Numbered from the stretch's first letter, positions 1 to 12,215 are shown. The stretch is DNA of 64,000 bases from Cordia subcordata (GCA_028554755.1 JAPTOF010000006.1:16243001-16307000); one strand, 5' to 3'. Made by a program: numbers and translations. Notes: generated by a model from the sequence alone, not told the origin.

Positions 1-471
1 CCACCTTAAATTTAGCAAGACTTTTGTAAGAGGATCAAAAGAGGTGGATGACAATTCTAATAAAGAGACTGTTGCGGCCGCTGATGCACGGAATCGTTCA
101 GACCCTGTTTGCTTACAAAAAAATTATTTTTTTATTTTTTAACTCTAGTTTTCTAAGAAATTAGAGGTGTTATTTTCAACAAAAAATTAAGAAACTACTT
201 GAAAATACATTTATCAATCGAAAATAGAAAATAGTTTTCTCTACTATAAAACTAAAAAAATACATTGATTTACTAACAGCTTTAAAATATTTTCTCATTT
301 ATAAAACTAAAAAATGCGTTGAAAAAATTGAAAATTATTTTCCAAGATTAAAGAGTGTGTGTGCATGCGTGCACTGCATTATCTGTTGTTATTATTAAAT
401 CTTTCATCATTTTTCTCATTATGTACTAAGATGGATAAGAATTAAAATTAAAAATTAGATGAAGTTAAGGC
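1..471. other. AT-rich intergenic DNA
   Basis: No coding potential, RNA gene or clear repeat was seen. The stretch is AT-rich with A and T runs. It ends at the 8-bp target duplication of the hAT-like element that follows. Confidence 0.5.
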
Positions 472-479
472 CCAATATG

Positions 480-671
480 TAGGGCAGTACATTATTCGAA
501 GAAACCCGATTACCGACCCGAAATTTTGGGTTCGGGAAAATCAGGTTTGGGGAAATGGGGATCGAGGAAAAAAATATCGAGGATGGGAAAAAATATTGGG
601 AAATCGGGTTGGGGAACGGTATAATTTTTTTATTTGGGGAATCCCCAAGACCCAAACTACTTTTTTTATTT

Positions 672-709
<38 letters not shown>

Positions 710-1199
710 CATATTATATATTATATTTGATTTTTTATTTCTTAGACATATCAAAATTAACATTGAACCAACAAAAATAATAACTAAGATTTGAATGTTC
801 ATGGAGTAACAGAGAATGGAGATGAATGGTTATTGGCAACTTGTTAAAATAATGTTTTTCATTTATGCTTTGGACTTTTTATTTATACTATGGTTGGCTG
901 ATTATGACTTATGAGATTATGGTCTATGTACTTTATTTACGTTATAGTTTGAAACTATGGTTTATATATTTTATTTATGTTGTGGTTTGAAACTATGGTC
1001 TATATAATTAATTATGATGGCATGTTTTTGGGGATTCTCTGATCCCCGTTCATTTTTTCCTATTCCCCAATTCCCTAAAATGTATTCCTCATTGGTGAAT
1101 TGGGGCAGGAAAAGGAACAAGGATCCTTCTCCAAATATTATTTTGAAGAAAAAAAAAATTATGTTGATTGGGACGGAGAATCCCGAATGAGCACCCCTA
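480..1199. mobile_element. Non-autonomous hAT-like element
   Basis: The ends are imperfect inverted repeats: TAGGGCAGTACATTATTCG on the left, and the complement of the right end reads TAGGGGTGCTCATTCGG. They are flanked by 8-mers CCAATATG (472-479) and CCAATAAG (1200-1207), matching at 7 of 8 bases. An 8-bp duplication fits the hAT superfamily. The interior has G-rich and C-rich near-complementary stretches (about 490-660 and 1030-1190) and a (TA)n run near 674-706. It encodes no transposase, so it depended on another element. The short reading frames across it are not considered genes. Confidence 0.6.
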
Positions 1200-1207
1200 C
1201 CAATAAG

Positions 1208-2398
1208 GGATCAACATTTAGAAGCGAGTATCTTTTACATTTTTATAACATCTATTATTCTGTTTTCTTTTCTTTCTTTTTTGTGACCTTTTGATTCATT
1301 AAAATAGAATGTCAACTTGTACAAGATATTATTGGTCACTTTTATTTTTCTTTCAATGTGATATAATTCTTTATTTCTTTATATCTTTTACTTTTCTGTG
1401 TTGTCATTTCTCTAACAATTTGAATCGAAAAAGTCAATCTTTAACTATAAATGAATAACATCCCTTTGAAACAAGGCAATTTACTAGTTTCCTTTTAGTT
1501 TATTTTAACTTTTCAAAGTAATTGTTAAAATTAATAATATTGTTTTGCAGGGATGCAATGTTTTTTTTCTTTTTTTTCTTTTAAAAAAAACCCTGTCTAA
1601 TTTGTTAAAATTACGAATTTACTTTTATATTCCTGTAAAATTATCTTTGAAAATTTAATTAGTCCTTTGTGTTTACTTCTACTTCCAAGTATTCCCAACA
1701 TGATATGTGAGTGGCCACCTTATCATTTTCGCCATGTTGCGATAAAGAATAAGAGTATAGACTATTTAAAAAACTTATGGTGACTATTTACAATTTTTAA
1801 TCCAACCTTTCAACACTAAAACGTGCTTTAAAAATAGTGAATAAATATAAAGCACTGGTAGTCGAAATTTTTACCCAAAAATGACTCCATAAAGCATGTT
1901 AAACAGGCGAGAGATTATCTGTTTCTATATTTCCTCTTTTTCTTTTTCGATTTAATTTAAGGATTGTTAAAAATTGATAATATAACATCTTCAATAATTG
2001 GAATTGATCTTGAGAACTTCTTCTATCAAAAGGCAAGAGATGTACCGCTAAATCACTATTATTTGTACTAGTGAAAAATCGATCTTGAGACCTCTTACAT
2101 CAGATGTGAGCAAAAGACACACGACTCTAATTGACCCCAACTATAAAATTTTAATTGTGGAGGGAAAGCGTTCTTAAAAGTAAAGTTCTGGATAGAAGTG
2201 TTAAATAAAAGTTATTGACTTTTGGTTTTATGTTTTAGATTTTGAATTTAATTATTTTCAAGGTAATATTGAATTTTCAAAAATATAAAATAATCTTTTT
2301 GGGAGAAAAAGAAGAAGAGGATGTAAAAATATTTTTTGATGTTTACTCTTTTACTTTTTGTTTTTTATATGAAAGCATTTTCTAAAATTTCGACTAGT
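1208..2398. other. AT-rich intergenic DNA
   Basis: Homopolymer-rich, AT-rich sequence without a supported gene. Nothing specific recognised. Confidence 0.4.
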
Positions 2399-2661
2399 CA
2401 AATAAATTTCAGTTTTTTATCATACAAAAAAGTATTTTCAAATGCCTAAAATGTAAGCCAATCAGAGCTTTTTTTATGACAAGGAAATTCCAGCTAGCTG
2501 AGCTCGACTTATGGTACACCTCGCAGAGCTCAAATAAATTTTAGTTTTTGATCATACAAAAAAGTATTTTTAAATGCCTATAATTTAAGCCAATCAGAGC
2601 TTTTTTTATGACAAGGAAAATCTAGCAGCTGAGCCTGACTTATGGTACACTTGGCAGAGCT
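2399..2661. repeat. Tandem duplication, about 131 bp x 2
   Basis: Two adjacent copies (2399-2530 and 2531-2661) both begin CAAATAAATTT, share AAGCCAATCAGAGC in the middle and end in CAGAGCT. They differ at scattered positions, so the duplication is not very recent. No coding content. Confidence 0.8.
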
Positions 2662-2721
2662 CGACCACCAAATAACAAATTTCGGATGCATAACATGTCA
2701 TTTATATTATGCACCAATTAA

Positions 2722-3439
2722 GTGCGTGTTCTGCAAATTTAGTTGTTGGAGTAGCTGATAGCTGTTGTATTTTAGCTGTTAGCGGATAGCTGTTTAACTA
2801 GCTGATTGAACAAAATATGTTCGGTAAAATTAGCTATTAGATTAGTTGATGAATGTTAAATGACGTAAAAGAACATTGATATCATGCTATTATTATTGTT
2901 ATTATGATAATTGTAATTACTATTACTATTATAGGAATAAGATAATAGATTTCATAATTAGATATTTATTTTCATAATCATATTTTAATATTAAAGTATA
3001 ACTAATTTTTTGATAAAATATTTATATCAATATTACAAAAATTAATTTTAATAGATTCAAAATTATTTTGTTAAAAAAATGTACTAATAAAACTTATGCT
3101 TTTAGTAATGTTGATTATATATAAATTGAAATTTATTTTTATATTATTTTTTATTTATATTTGTGAAAGAAAAGATAAAAATATAGAGAGAGATTGAAAA
3201 AAGAATAGAAAATTCAAAAAATGCAAAAAGGGTAGAATTGCCAAAGAAAATATAAAAAGCTAAAAGTTACTTGAAACGCTAAAATTTTTAGCTTTTGAGA
3301 AACGCTAGTTGAAATGCTAAAAGCTACCTAAAAATCTACTTGAAACGCCAGTTTATCGAACAACAATAATTTAGCAAAATAGTGTTTTGGCCAGTCAAAA
3401 CGCTAAACGCTACTTGAAAAGCTGTAGCCGAACGTGCAC
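2722..3439. mobile_element. Tourist/Harbinger-like MITE, copy 1
   Basis: A 718-bp element whose terminal inverted repeats read GTGCGTGTTCTGCAA on the left and, complemented, GTGCACGTTCGGCTA on the right. TAA flanks it on both sides (2719-2721 and 3440-3442), the three-base duplication typical of PIF/Harbinger. It is AT-rich and non-coding. The subterminal part repeats a GCTAAAAGCTAC / AAACGCTA motif in both orientations. A second copy lies at 16013-16834 and a degenerate third near 46192. Confidence 0.8.
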
Positions 3440-3442
3440 TAA

Positions 3443-4498
3443 GTCGAAGATATTCAACCAAGAGCAGAAGACTAAATTTAAACTTGAATTATGAACCATG
3501 TCTGCCTCCAAATCTATGTCCTTGGGAACTAATCCAATAAGAGCTTACCAGTGGTGTCGTGATTTTTTCGATATTTCAACAAATGGAAAAACAAAAAGTC
3601 AAATTAATTATTCGTTTCAATGCAACACTGCAAGAGACGGATCAGGGCAATCATTTCTGGGGTTTGACGTCTTTTTTGGCAGCTAGCCATGGTTGTGAAA
3701 ACTGTTGCAGTTTCCGATTCTCGCCCCGGTCTCTAGGAGGAATCTTTTTTCTTTTTTCTTCTTCTTTTTTTTTTTCCCTCTTACTTCAAGGGCAGATACA
3801 AATTACAAAATTCTGACCCCAGCAGTCAACGACTAGTTTGGATTGATATTTTTTAAATATATTTTTTAATAACTTTTGAAAAAAATATTTTTAAAAAAGT
3901 TAAAAATTTTAATTTAAAAAAATTATATTTAAATTGAAGTCAAACCAAATAATTATCCTAAAAAACACATATCTTTTTTAAGAGAAAAAAGTATTTTTTC
4001 GACATAAGTAGTTGTGGAGTCTCCCAGAGACCTTTTTGAATTGCTTCATAACACCCTAATGTTGTGAATAACATATAAATATTATAAATTATTTATGTTG
4101 TTTAATAATGAATTAAATTTTATTTATAATATTATTATTAAATGAATAAAATATCACAACACTATGAATATATTATTTCCTCGAAGGACCTTCTAAGTTG
4201 TGGGGATGATGACAATAAAGAAAAACATGAACCAAATCAATGACCAACGGTTTTGTTATTATCACCATTTGATAATATACATTTATTTTACATAAATTTC
4301 TAATCTTATTAGAACGTGTTATATATAAAAGAAAACCCAATAATTGCATTGTTAAATTGAATTATAAATAAGGCTACCCAACCGGACCCTTTAGTTGCAT
4401 AGTTAAATTGGATTTAAGGGGTGCAGAGAGAGGTCAGAGGACCCAATATGTTTTATGATGGGGGCTCTAGAGATTCAAGAAAACACATATTTGTCCAT
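3443..4498. other. Intergenic DNA
   Basis: Two overlapping short reading frames (3498-3816) lack recognisable domains and look like chance. The part from 3830 to 4000 is AT-rich with imperfect self-complementarity and may be a decayed MITE, but no ends could be fixed. Confidence 0.35.
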
Positions 4499-4612
4499 TA
4501 TGAAATTAATCATCATTTTGTTGGAACTTCACATCATACAGATTGTCTTTTTTAATAGATCAAATCAAAATAATAATTAATTAAGTAATTAACAATTAAA
4601 GCACCATACCTC
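4499..4612. repeat. 114-bp flank duplication, left copy
   Basis: This sequence ends directly at the 5' LTR of the gypsy element and is repeated without a single difference at 15397-15510, directly after the 3' LTR. Normal LTR-retrotransposon integration leaves only about 5 bp. Confidence 0.9.
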
Positions 4613-5100
4613 TGTTTGGGCCAGAAATATTTGGACCAGGAAAGGTCCATGATTGAGCTTGGATCAAGGCTCAGCTTGTTGGGCCTCGGGATCAAAGTTC
4701 AAAGCCCACTAAGTAATGATCATCTTGAGAGCCTAAAATACTGGGATATAACCAAGCAGTTAGTCTGATCTCTCTGAGATATATACAAGAAGTGATATAC
4801 ATAATCTGACGAGTTAACTAGCAGAGAGGACTCTTCCGTCCTCAGGCTATAAAAGCATGCTTCACCAAGAAAGGAGGGAGAGGACACATATACTAAAGCC
4901 TATTTACCTGGTTTGCCCCGAAAACCCCATAATTGCTCCCAATACATTTTTTAACATCTCAATACTGACTTGAGCATCGAAGCATCTTTGGCTCGCACCA
5001 CACCGGTGTCAAAGGTTTCCGCGATTACTACGCTTTCTGGTCTTGCAGGTTATCGAGCCCAATCAATCCTGTACGAGATTGTAGAGAAACGCCCTCTACA
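4613..5100 (+). repeat. 5' LTR of the Tat element
   Basis: 488 bp, beginning TGTTTGGGCC and ending CTCTACA, so it has canonical TG...CA ends. A TATA box (TATAAAAG, 4848-4855) sits in the middle and probably marks the promoter. The partner is 14914-15398. Confidence 0.92.
4848..4855 (+). promoter_or_regulatory. LTR TATA box
   Basis: TATAAAAG within the 5' LTR. The 3' LTR carries AATAAAAG at the matching place, so the two promoters have diverged here. Confidence 0.6.
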
Positions 5101-5102
5101 AT

Positions 5103-5121
5103 TTGGCGCCTACCGTGAGGC
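5103..5121 (+). other. Primer-binding site of the Tat element
   Basis: TTTGGCGCC followed by TACCGTGAGG, two bases after the LTR. TGGCGCC-type sites are common in plant Tat/Athila elements. The priming tRNA was not identified. Confidence 0.65.
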
Positions 5122-5180
5122 CTTGATAACCGACTTTACAGCTAGAAACAATACTCTCGTACTAAACTAACAACTCAAAA

Positions 5181-6666
5181 ATGACCGATCCCAGTTCTAA
5201 CAATCACACCGACATGCAAGCCATTCTAGCAAAGATGGCAACCTATTAGGAAAAAATTGCAATGTATGAGAGCAGGTTCAAGGACGTGGAAGCTGAAAAC
5301 AATGTCATACAACAGGAAAACTTGGATCTGCTAGAAAAGATCAATACCCTCCTAGCAACCACAGCGTCCCGTGATAAAGGAAAGGCTGTGTTGATTGAGC
5401 CGGTGGACCCAATGCAGTCTTTAGATTCCACACCCCGTCAGACCCCGGTGAATAGCGTCTTGCCAACCGCAGCCATGACGTACATACTAGCAACCACTGC
5501 AGTAGCAAGCGCCAACGTAGTCGGCCCTTCAAATCAGCAAAAAACGATAAGGGAATACGGGATACCTGCACAAGATGGATCACACCCTGACCTGTTTAGA
5601 CAGTTCACTGAATTGGAGTCCCTGATCCAGAAAATTCCAAGGGTACTCGTACCTATAAAAAAGAGTGCCGCAGATAGCTATACAGAATCTCCCTTCGTAG
5701 ATGCCATTGCGATGGTGGATCTGCCGCCCAAGTTATCTTTTCCGAGCATGAAACCATTCGATGGAACTTCAGACCCTGATGACCATATAATATAGTATAA
5801 GTGAAAGATGTACATCATGGCCATTCCCATGACAAGAGAGAAGCTTGTATGTGTAAGAGCTTCGGTTCGAGTTTGGCAGGCCCCGCGCTTCAATGGTACA
5901 CCAATCTCCCAAATGGCTGCATCTCTTCTTTTGCTCAACTATCCGATATGTTCGTTGAGCAATATGCGAGCAGTAGAAAGCTGGAGAAACAGTCAGATGA
6001 TCTGTATCTGATTGTATAGAGAAGGGGAGAAGCTCTTAGGGATTACGTATTAAGGTTTAACAGGGACAAGATAGTCATACCCCAATGTAACATGGCTACG
6101 GCAGTTTCTACCTTTAGAAGAGGGCTTCTTCCAGACTTAGATCTGTACAAAGAGCTTACAAAATATCCATCCAAGACTATGGAGGATGCCCTCGCCAAGC
6201 CTTGGGGGCAGATCAAATGGGAGGATGATCCCGCAAACCTCCGCCGTACTTCCCCCCAACTCGTAGGCAGGAAGACATGCAATCGGGTCATCATTCAAGG
6301 AGACATGAGCCTTATCCTTTCAGGAACAGAGGCAAAAACAGAGTGATTGATGGGAGACCACGCGACAGAAGACGACCTCTTGATCGAGATTCAGAGCGGA
6401 AGGCAGAAGCTCCGGAGTACAACCTGTCAGTGACCCCCTCCGAACTCGTTCACACCCTTAGGACCATGGGAAATGCAATCAAATGGCCGGCGAAGTTGAG
6501 ATCCCCTACACAGACGACAGATAGGACGAAATGGTGTGAATTCCACGCGGATCATGGCTACACCACAGAAGAGTGCAACGGTCTCAGATGGGAGGTAGCT
6601 AAACTGTTGAAAAGAGGATATCTAACTGAGTTCCTTTCTGACAAAGGGAAGCAGACCCTTGCCTGA
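5181..6666 (+). pseudogene. Tat element gag
   Basis: Capsid polyprotein that would package element RNA. The ATG at 5181 is in frame with the open stretch from 5262 but is followed by an in-frame TAG near 5248. The frame breaks near 5795 and resumes at 5801. Another stop lies near 6017. The capsid signature is clear from 5860 to 6200: ALQWYTNLPNG, FVEQYASSRKLEKQ and LRDYVLRFNR in the usual order. The C-terminal part has CEFHADHGYTTEEC (about 6535-6580), a Tat-type motif found near a nucleocapsid region. At least three breaks make this a pseudogene. Confidence 0.88.
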
Positions 6667-6840
6667 TAAAAAGGAAAATGGAAAACCGAAGATCCAAACC
6701 CACCAAACCCTCCGCGACACAAGCGAACGATGAATTGCATTATGGGGGGATCCCATATTAGCGGGATCAGTGTCTCAGCAACAAGAAGACACGCTCGTCT
6801 AATAAGGGAGTAAGATCATCATTTCCCACAAACAATTGAC

Positions 6841-7257
6841 TTGGGACCTGAAATAATGGTATCATTTTCTAATTACGAGTCCGTCCACTTCAACAACTCG
6901 CATGATGATGCATTAGTCATCACGCTGATGGTAGCCAATTGCTGTGTTCGGAGGATACTGGTGGATAATGGCAGCTCCGCAAATGTCTTAATGCTCGACG
7001 CTCTCAGGGAGATGAGAATGGACGAGCATCGGCTCATAAGGCGGACCACTCCCCTGATTGGGTTCAGCGGAGAACAGAAGCACACCGTTGGAGAGAACAC
7101 CTGTCTGTTTTCGCGGAAGGGGTCAACTTGGACGTGCGGTTCTTGGTAATTGATTGTCCATCCCTATACAACATCATATTAGGGAGGCCCTGGATCCATG
7201 ACATGAAGGCAGTCCCATCCACGTACCATCAGGTTATTAAGTTTCTAACGAGGTAGG
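6841..7257 (+). pseudogene. Tat element aspartic protease
   Basis: Would cleave the Gag-Pol polyprotein. The active-site region reads [11 protein letters not shown] (about 6955-6995), the D-x-G-S-S signature of plant gypsy proteases. Downstream, [10 protein letters not shown] (about 7165-7200) matches the conserved C-terminal ILGRPW segment but lies in a different frame, so a frameshift occurs near 7120-7150. It precedes reverse transcriptase as expected. Confidence 0.8.
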
Positions 7258-7313
7258 GAGTTCGAGAGATAAGGGGACAACAATCAGATTCCCGCAGATG
7301 TTACTGCACAGCT

Positions 7314-8342
7314 ATGAGAAGTGCTCGTCATGACGCTTTGTTCCACGTAGGGATAGCTCCTGCAACGGCATCATTTGAGCAGTCATGGCCAGAAAAGCTA
7401 GATAAAGTACATATCGATTTTGATGAACCAAGTCACACGGTTCAGATTGGGACAGGATTAGAGCCAGGACTAAGAAACCAAGTGATAGATTTTCTTAGTA
7501 GCAACAGGGATTGCTTCGCATGGTCATATGTTGATATGGTAGGAATAGATCCTGAGGTCATCGTTCATGAGTTGAAAGTTGGCCCAGAGTTTGCCACAGT
7601 CAGGTAAAAGCGTAGGAAATTTGCCCCTGAAATAAATCACATCATCAACGAGGAAGTTCAAAAGCTAATTAATGTGGGGTTTATCAGAGAAGTGCATTAC
7701 CCGAATTGGTTAGCGAATGTTGTCGTGGTAAAGAAAAAGAATGGAAAGTGGAGGGTTTGCATTGATTTCACAGATCTGAACAGAGCATGTCCCAAGGATT
7801 CCTTTCCTATACCACACATCGATATGATGATGGATGTAACTGCCGATCACGAACTCCTTAGTTTTATGGATGCATATTCTGGATACAACCAGATACTCAT
7901 GCATCTAGGTGATCAAGCAAAGACATCGTTCATCACCGAATGCGGCACGTACTGTTATAAGGTCATGCCCTTTGGCTTGAAAAATGCTGGAGCAACCTAT
8001 CAATGCCTTATTAACAAGATGTTCACCGACCAGTTAGGGCATACCATGGATATGTATATTAATGATATGCTGGTAAAGTCTTTGGCAGTAGAACAGTACG
8101 TTAGCCATCTACAACAAGCTTTTGATGTCTTGAGGAAGTATGGTATGAAGTTCAACCCTACAAAATGTTCGTTTGGAGTCAAATCTGGGAAATTCCTCAG
8201 ATACCTTGTCACCCGGCGAGGAATTGAAGCACACCCAGATCAGATAAAAGCCGTGCTTGACATCCCATCTCTGAGAAACGCACAAGAAGTTATGAAACTT
8301 ACGGGTAGAGTTGCAGCCCTCAGCAAGTTTATTTCAAAGTAG
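7314..8342 (+). pseudogene. Tat element reverse transcriptase
   Basis: RNA-dependent DNA polymerase domain. A lead-in stretch (7314-7607) ends in a TAA. The polymerase core follows with NWLANVVVVKKKNGKWR, CIDFTDLNRACPKDSFP, MDAYSGYNQI and MPFGLKNAGATYQ, all strong gypsy RT blocks. The catalytic box at 8055-8066 reads YIND where the family has YxDD, so the first metal-binding aspartate is asparagine and the enzyme should be inactive. The thumb region runs to 8340 and ends in a TAG. Confidence 0.93.
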
Positions 8343-8810
8343 TTGGATAAATGCCGTTTATTTTTTGACGTACTGCGCAAGAACAAGGACTTCCTGTGGA
8401 CGGTTGAATGTGAGAAAGCGTTACAAGAATTAAAGAAGTATCTTGTCAAACCACCATTGCTGTCTAAACCAAAAGACAGAGAGACTTTATTTGTTTACCT
8501 GGCAGTCTGGGGAACTGCGGTCAGTGCTGTGTTAGTCCGGGAAGAAGAAAAACGGCAGTTCCCTCTATATCACACTAGTAAAGTCTTACTTAACATGGAA
8601 ACCAGATATAGCCAATTGGAAAAACTTGCTCTGGCTCTCGTTACTGCTACTTGCAAGTTAAAGCCGTATATCCAAGGCCACCCTATCGTAGTATTGACAA
8701 CCTTCCCCCTAAAAGCGGTTCTACACAAGCCTGAATTATTTGGCTGTCTTGCTAAATAGGCCATTGAGCTAAGCCAATATGACATTGGGTTTCAACCGAG
8801 ATCCGCGATA
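8343..8810 (+). pseudogene. Tat element RNase H (retroviral type)
   Basis: Directly downstream of RT in the same frame after one stop. It contains FLWTVECEKALQELK, the typical RT connection, then LFVYLAVWGTAVSAVLVREE and SQLEKLALALV. In gypsy elements this is the RNase H that removes the RNA strand during cDNA synthesis. A TAG at 8757 interrupts it before ELSQYDIGF. Confidence 0.85.
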
Positions 8811-8822
8811 AAATCTCAGATC

Positions 8823-9300
8823 TTGGCTGATTTTGTAGCAGAATTTACACCCGACAATCATTCGAAGGCAATGATGGAAATGGCGTGCCTCGTTGAAAGC
8901 CCAAAACCCGAGCAATGGGAGCTTTTTGTGGACGGATCAAGTAATGTAAAAGGTAGTGGACTTGGTATAGTACTACAGTCACCTGAAGGAGACATAATCA
9001 AACAATCGGTAAGGTGTGGCTTTAAGGCCACAAATAACGAGGCCGAATATAAAGCTTTGATAGCAGGCTTAATGCTAGCAAAGGGAATAAACATTAAGTG
9101 CGTCACAGTAAACAGCAATTCCGAATTAGTAGTAAATCAAATTTTGGGAACCTACCAGGCGAAAGGTGAGATAATGATGGCCTATCTGACTACGGTCAAT
9201 GAGTTGCTACCATCGTTCAAAGAGTTTGCGATGAAGTAGATAAGCCGAGATGATAACCGCCATGCAGACGCACTAGCAAGCTTAAGGGCAGCAACGCAGT
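8823..9300 (+). pseudogene. Tat element second (archaeal-type) RNase H
   Basis: A second RNase H fold between the first one and integrase. This domain is diagnostic of Tat/Ogre-type plant gypsy elements. Visible blocks are LFVDGSSNVKGSGLGIVL (first acidic residue), NNEAEYKALIAGL (Glu) and VNSNSELVVNQ, where the family usually has an acidic residue at the first or second Asn. DDNRHADALASL follows after an in-frame TAG at 9237. It was probably a functional extra nuclease in the ancestor. Confidence 0.87.
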
Positions 9301-9323
9301 CCTCTACCTCAAAGACCATCCCA

Positions 9324-10612
9324 GTGGTGTATCTTCGATGGCCAGCCATAGCAAAAGAGCGAATGGTTGAGGTCGCATGCATAAATGGTGAACCGAATTG
9401 GATGACCCCGATCATCCAGTACCTCAAAGACGATGTCATCCCTAAAGATCGTACAGAAGCCAGGAAGCTTAGAACCAAAGCTGCTTGCTTTTGTATTATC
9501 GATGGAAGCTTATATAGGAGGTCTTACTTGGGGCCTTACCTGCGGTGTGTAAGCTCAAGCGAGACCAGCTACGTCTTGGCAGAGTTACATGAAGGACAAT
9601 GTAAGAATCATGCGGGGGCGAGAAGTTTGGCCAACCGGGCGCATTTTGCAAGATATTATTGGCCAACTATGCGTTCTGATGCTCCTAGTTACGTGAGAAA
9701 ATGCGATAGTTGCTAGAGATTTGCCCAAACTCCTCGACAACCTGCTGAATCGTTGACTACGATCGCTTCACCGTGGCCATTTATGAAGTGGGGAATGGAT
9801 ATTGTCGGGAAGCTACCTACTGCACCAGGTCAAAAGCTGTATATGTTGGTGCTACAGATTATTTCTCCAAATGGATAGAGGCTGAGTCATTCCACCAGGT
9901 TCGAGATAGGGAGGTCAAGAACTTTGTGTGGAAAAACATAATATGCAGATTCGGAGTGCCCCTAGAGATTGTAACGGATAACAGTTCTCAATTTATTAGC
10001 CATAGTTTCAAGGATTTCTAGAAGGAATGGAAAATTAGGCTCACGTTATCTACGCCAAGGTACCCATAAGCCAACGGATTGGCGGAGTCATCCAACAAGA
10101 CTATAATTTCCACACTGAAGAAAAGATTAGAGAGCACCAAAGGACGATGGGCGGGGGAACTCCCCGGTGTGTTGTGGTCTTATCGGACCACGACTAGGAC
10201 CTCCACTGGAGAAACGTCGTTTTCACTAGTGTACGGTGTTGAAGCAGTTATTCCGGCAGAAGTTGGTCTTCTAACCCTTCGAGTCACCCAGGCTTCCGAA
10301 GAACAAAATGACAGGGGAATGCGCTATGAGCTTGATGCTGCTAACGAAAAGAGGGAGCAAGCACTCATTCGTATGTCAACATATCAACAAAATGTTGCTA
10401 AGTACTGCAATAAGAACTTAAGGGTAAAGATGTTCAAGCAAGGAGACTGGGTACTTAAGAGAGTCTTCGAACCAGGGAGGTAAACGTAGGAAAGCTGGGC
10501 CCCAACAAATAACTAGAGTGGTTGGATTGGGGGCATACAAACTCCGTGCGAAGAATGGCAAGGAATTACCAAATAGCTGGAATGCGATTCATTTGAAGAA
10601 ATATCATTTTTA
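9324..10612 (+). pseudogene. Tat element integrase
   Basis: The N-terminal HHCC zinc-binding region is readable (HEGQCKNHAG ... VRKCDSC, about 9585-9715) and ends in a TAG. The catalytic core follows in shifted frames: MDIVGKLP carries the first Asp (about 9798), [10 protein letters not shown] the second (about 9968), and AESSNKTI (10079-10110) the Glu. A frameshift lies near 9830 and a stop near 10018. The C-terminal part (SYRTTTRTSTGETSFSLVYG, then GDWVLK) is typical of gypsy integrase. The frame ends with HLKKYHF and a stop near 10612. Confidence 0.9.
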
Positions 10613-11201
10613 GTAAGTTTCTTTTCCTTTGATAGTAGAAATAAGTTGTTATTAAAGGATTAGGCGAGTGCTATTAGAAGAGCCTTGTCAAAAGTTTTCT
10701 TTTTGTCTCTTTCCCTTTCCTTTGATGAAGATTAGACTGTAGTTGCAAAGGAAAGGGTGAAAGCATTGCAAATAAGTATCTTTTTCTTCCGGGAAAATGC
10801 TCTTGTTATTCATGATCAAAACGACTAACAACAGTCTCATCTCTGTCAAAACTAATGGAAATTGAGGTCACTCACAAGGCTAACAATAGCCTCTATACCT
10901 CGATTTGGCTAACAACAGCTAATGTTCTCACGGACTAACAAATTAGTCTCCGTTTCTTGCAAGCTTGCAAAACAATTTGCCTTTCTCAGGCCAATGATAA
11001 TTCTTGATCATTCAACATTCTACTACGAATTGATATCAAGCTTTCATACGATGAGAGACAGCCCGTCTCAACACACTCATCACCGCAAGCCTCGGTAGGC
11101 TCGGCAAGCTCGGCATGTTTCATATCTAATGAGCAGATCAAGTGGCCCTTCAATACCTATGTTCATGTGTATATATATGCACATACAAAAGGGATGACAC
11201 A

Positions 11202-11243
<42 letters not shown>

Positions 11244-11373
11244 GTGTGTGCCCAAGCATATGCACATAAAAGCTAGAATTTAAAATTGACTTCGATAAAA
11301 GCAAGCGTCTGCAGATTTGCGCTTTCAAACAAAAAAAAAGCATAGAACAAAAAGCAAGTAATCAAAGCGATTC
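10613..11373 (+). other. Tat element 3' non-coding region, first part
   Basis: Non-coding. It holds four consecutive short hairpins (10823-10952, listed separately) and a (TA)n run at about 11203-11240 that creates a spurious minus-strand reading frame. Confidence 0.6.
10823..10952 (+). repeat. Series of four small stem-loops
   Basis: GACT-AACAAC-AGTC (10823-10836), GGCT-AACAAT-AGCC (10878-10891), TTGGCT-AACAAC-AGCTAA (10905-10922) and GACTAA-CAAA-TTAGTC inside CGG...CCG (10931-10952). The loops keep the CTAACAA core while the stem bases change together. Function unknown. The pattern could matter in element RNA packaging or translation, which is inference. Confidence 0.65.
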
Positions 11374-11921
11374 CTACGCTCTTGTAAAGTCGAGCGAGCC
11401 AGCATCTTCTATGTTAGGAGGACTTAACACAGACGGAGGGTCAGCACTTAATTGGGCTAGATCGATGTAAGGAGTTGGGGGAGTAATGATGGCTTTAAAA
11501 CGGCTGATGTCAACATTTGAGCACACCTGCTGAACCTCGCGTAAGCAATTTTTGATAGCCTGCTCAGCAGCCTTTTCTGAACTAAGCCTTGACACACTGG
11601 CAACATATTTACCAAATTTCTTACTCTTCTTATATTCACTCACGGCGTTCCTCTTGGCTTCTTCAACTTAAGAGTTGAATTTAGATTCAAGCTTCTCTTT
11701 AGCAGCCTCGACAGCCGCAAGATCTTTTTCTGCTTTGACACGGGATGATCGCTCCATCTCAAGTTCTTCGCCAGCCTAAGGCGATATGCTTGTTCATCTA
11801 CAAGTCCCTTTTCAGCCTTAACACGTGCTTCCCGTTCATTGGTGAGGAGGCATTGAAGATCTTGGTATCTAGTCGATATATTGGGAACCATTGCCGCAAA
11901 GAAAGAAATCTCCGAAACAAG

Positions 11922-12009
11922 CTGCATAAAAAAAATATAGAAAGTAAAAAAAAAAGATGTGAAGGCTGTAGGCTGTAGGCAACACAAAAGAATACGTGTA
12001 CGAGCGTAC
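11922..12009 (-). other. Predicted intron 2 of the antisense gene
   Basis: On the minus strand it begins GTACGC and ends TTATGCAG after a long T tract. It is phase 0, joining an alanine codon to CTTGTTTCG. Reading through it gives only low-complexity hydrophobic residues. Confidence 0.62.
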
Positions 12010-12215
12010 CGCTATGCTTTTCTTGGTAAAACACGTGAATATGTCCTCCTCGATCGCCACAGGGACCCGGGTTATAGTTAAGGAAATAGTTAAATATTGG
12101 AGTCTACTGGTAGACACTCCTTCCACGTTAGGGGGCTGGGATGAAGAGCTTCCTTTCCTCTTTTGATTGTGAGTGAGCCTCTTGACTACTGCCATGGCAG
12201 TCTTCTACTTTTCAC

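Noticed and set aside
3498..3816. Two overlapping plus-strand reading frames
   Set aside because: Short, no domain, no splice or promoter context, low-complexity tail.
11080..11343. 87-codon minus-strand frame in the gypsy element
   Set aside because: Produced by a (TA)n microsatellite; no domain.
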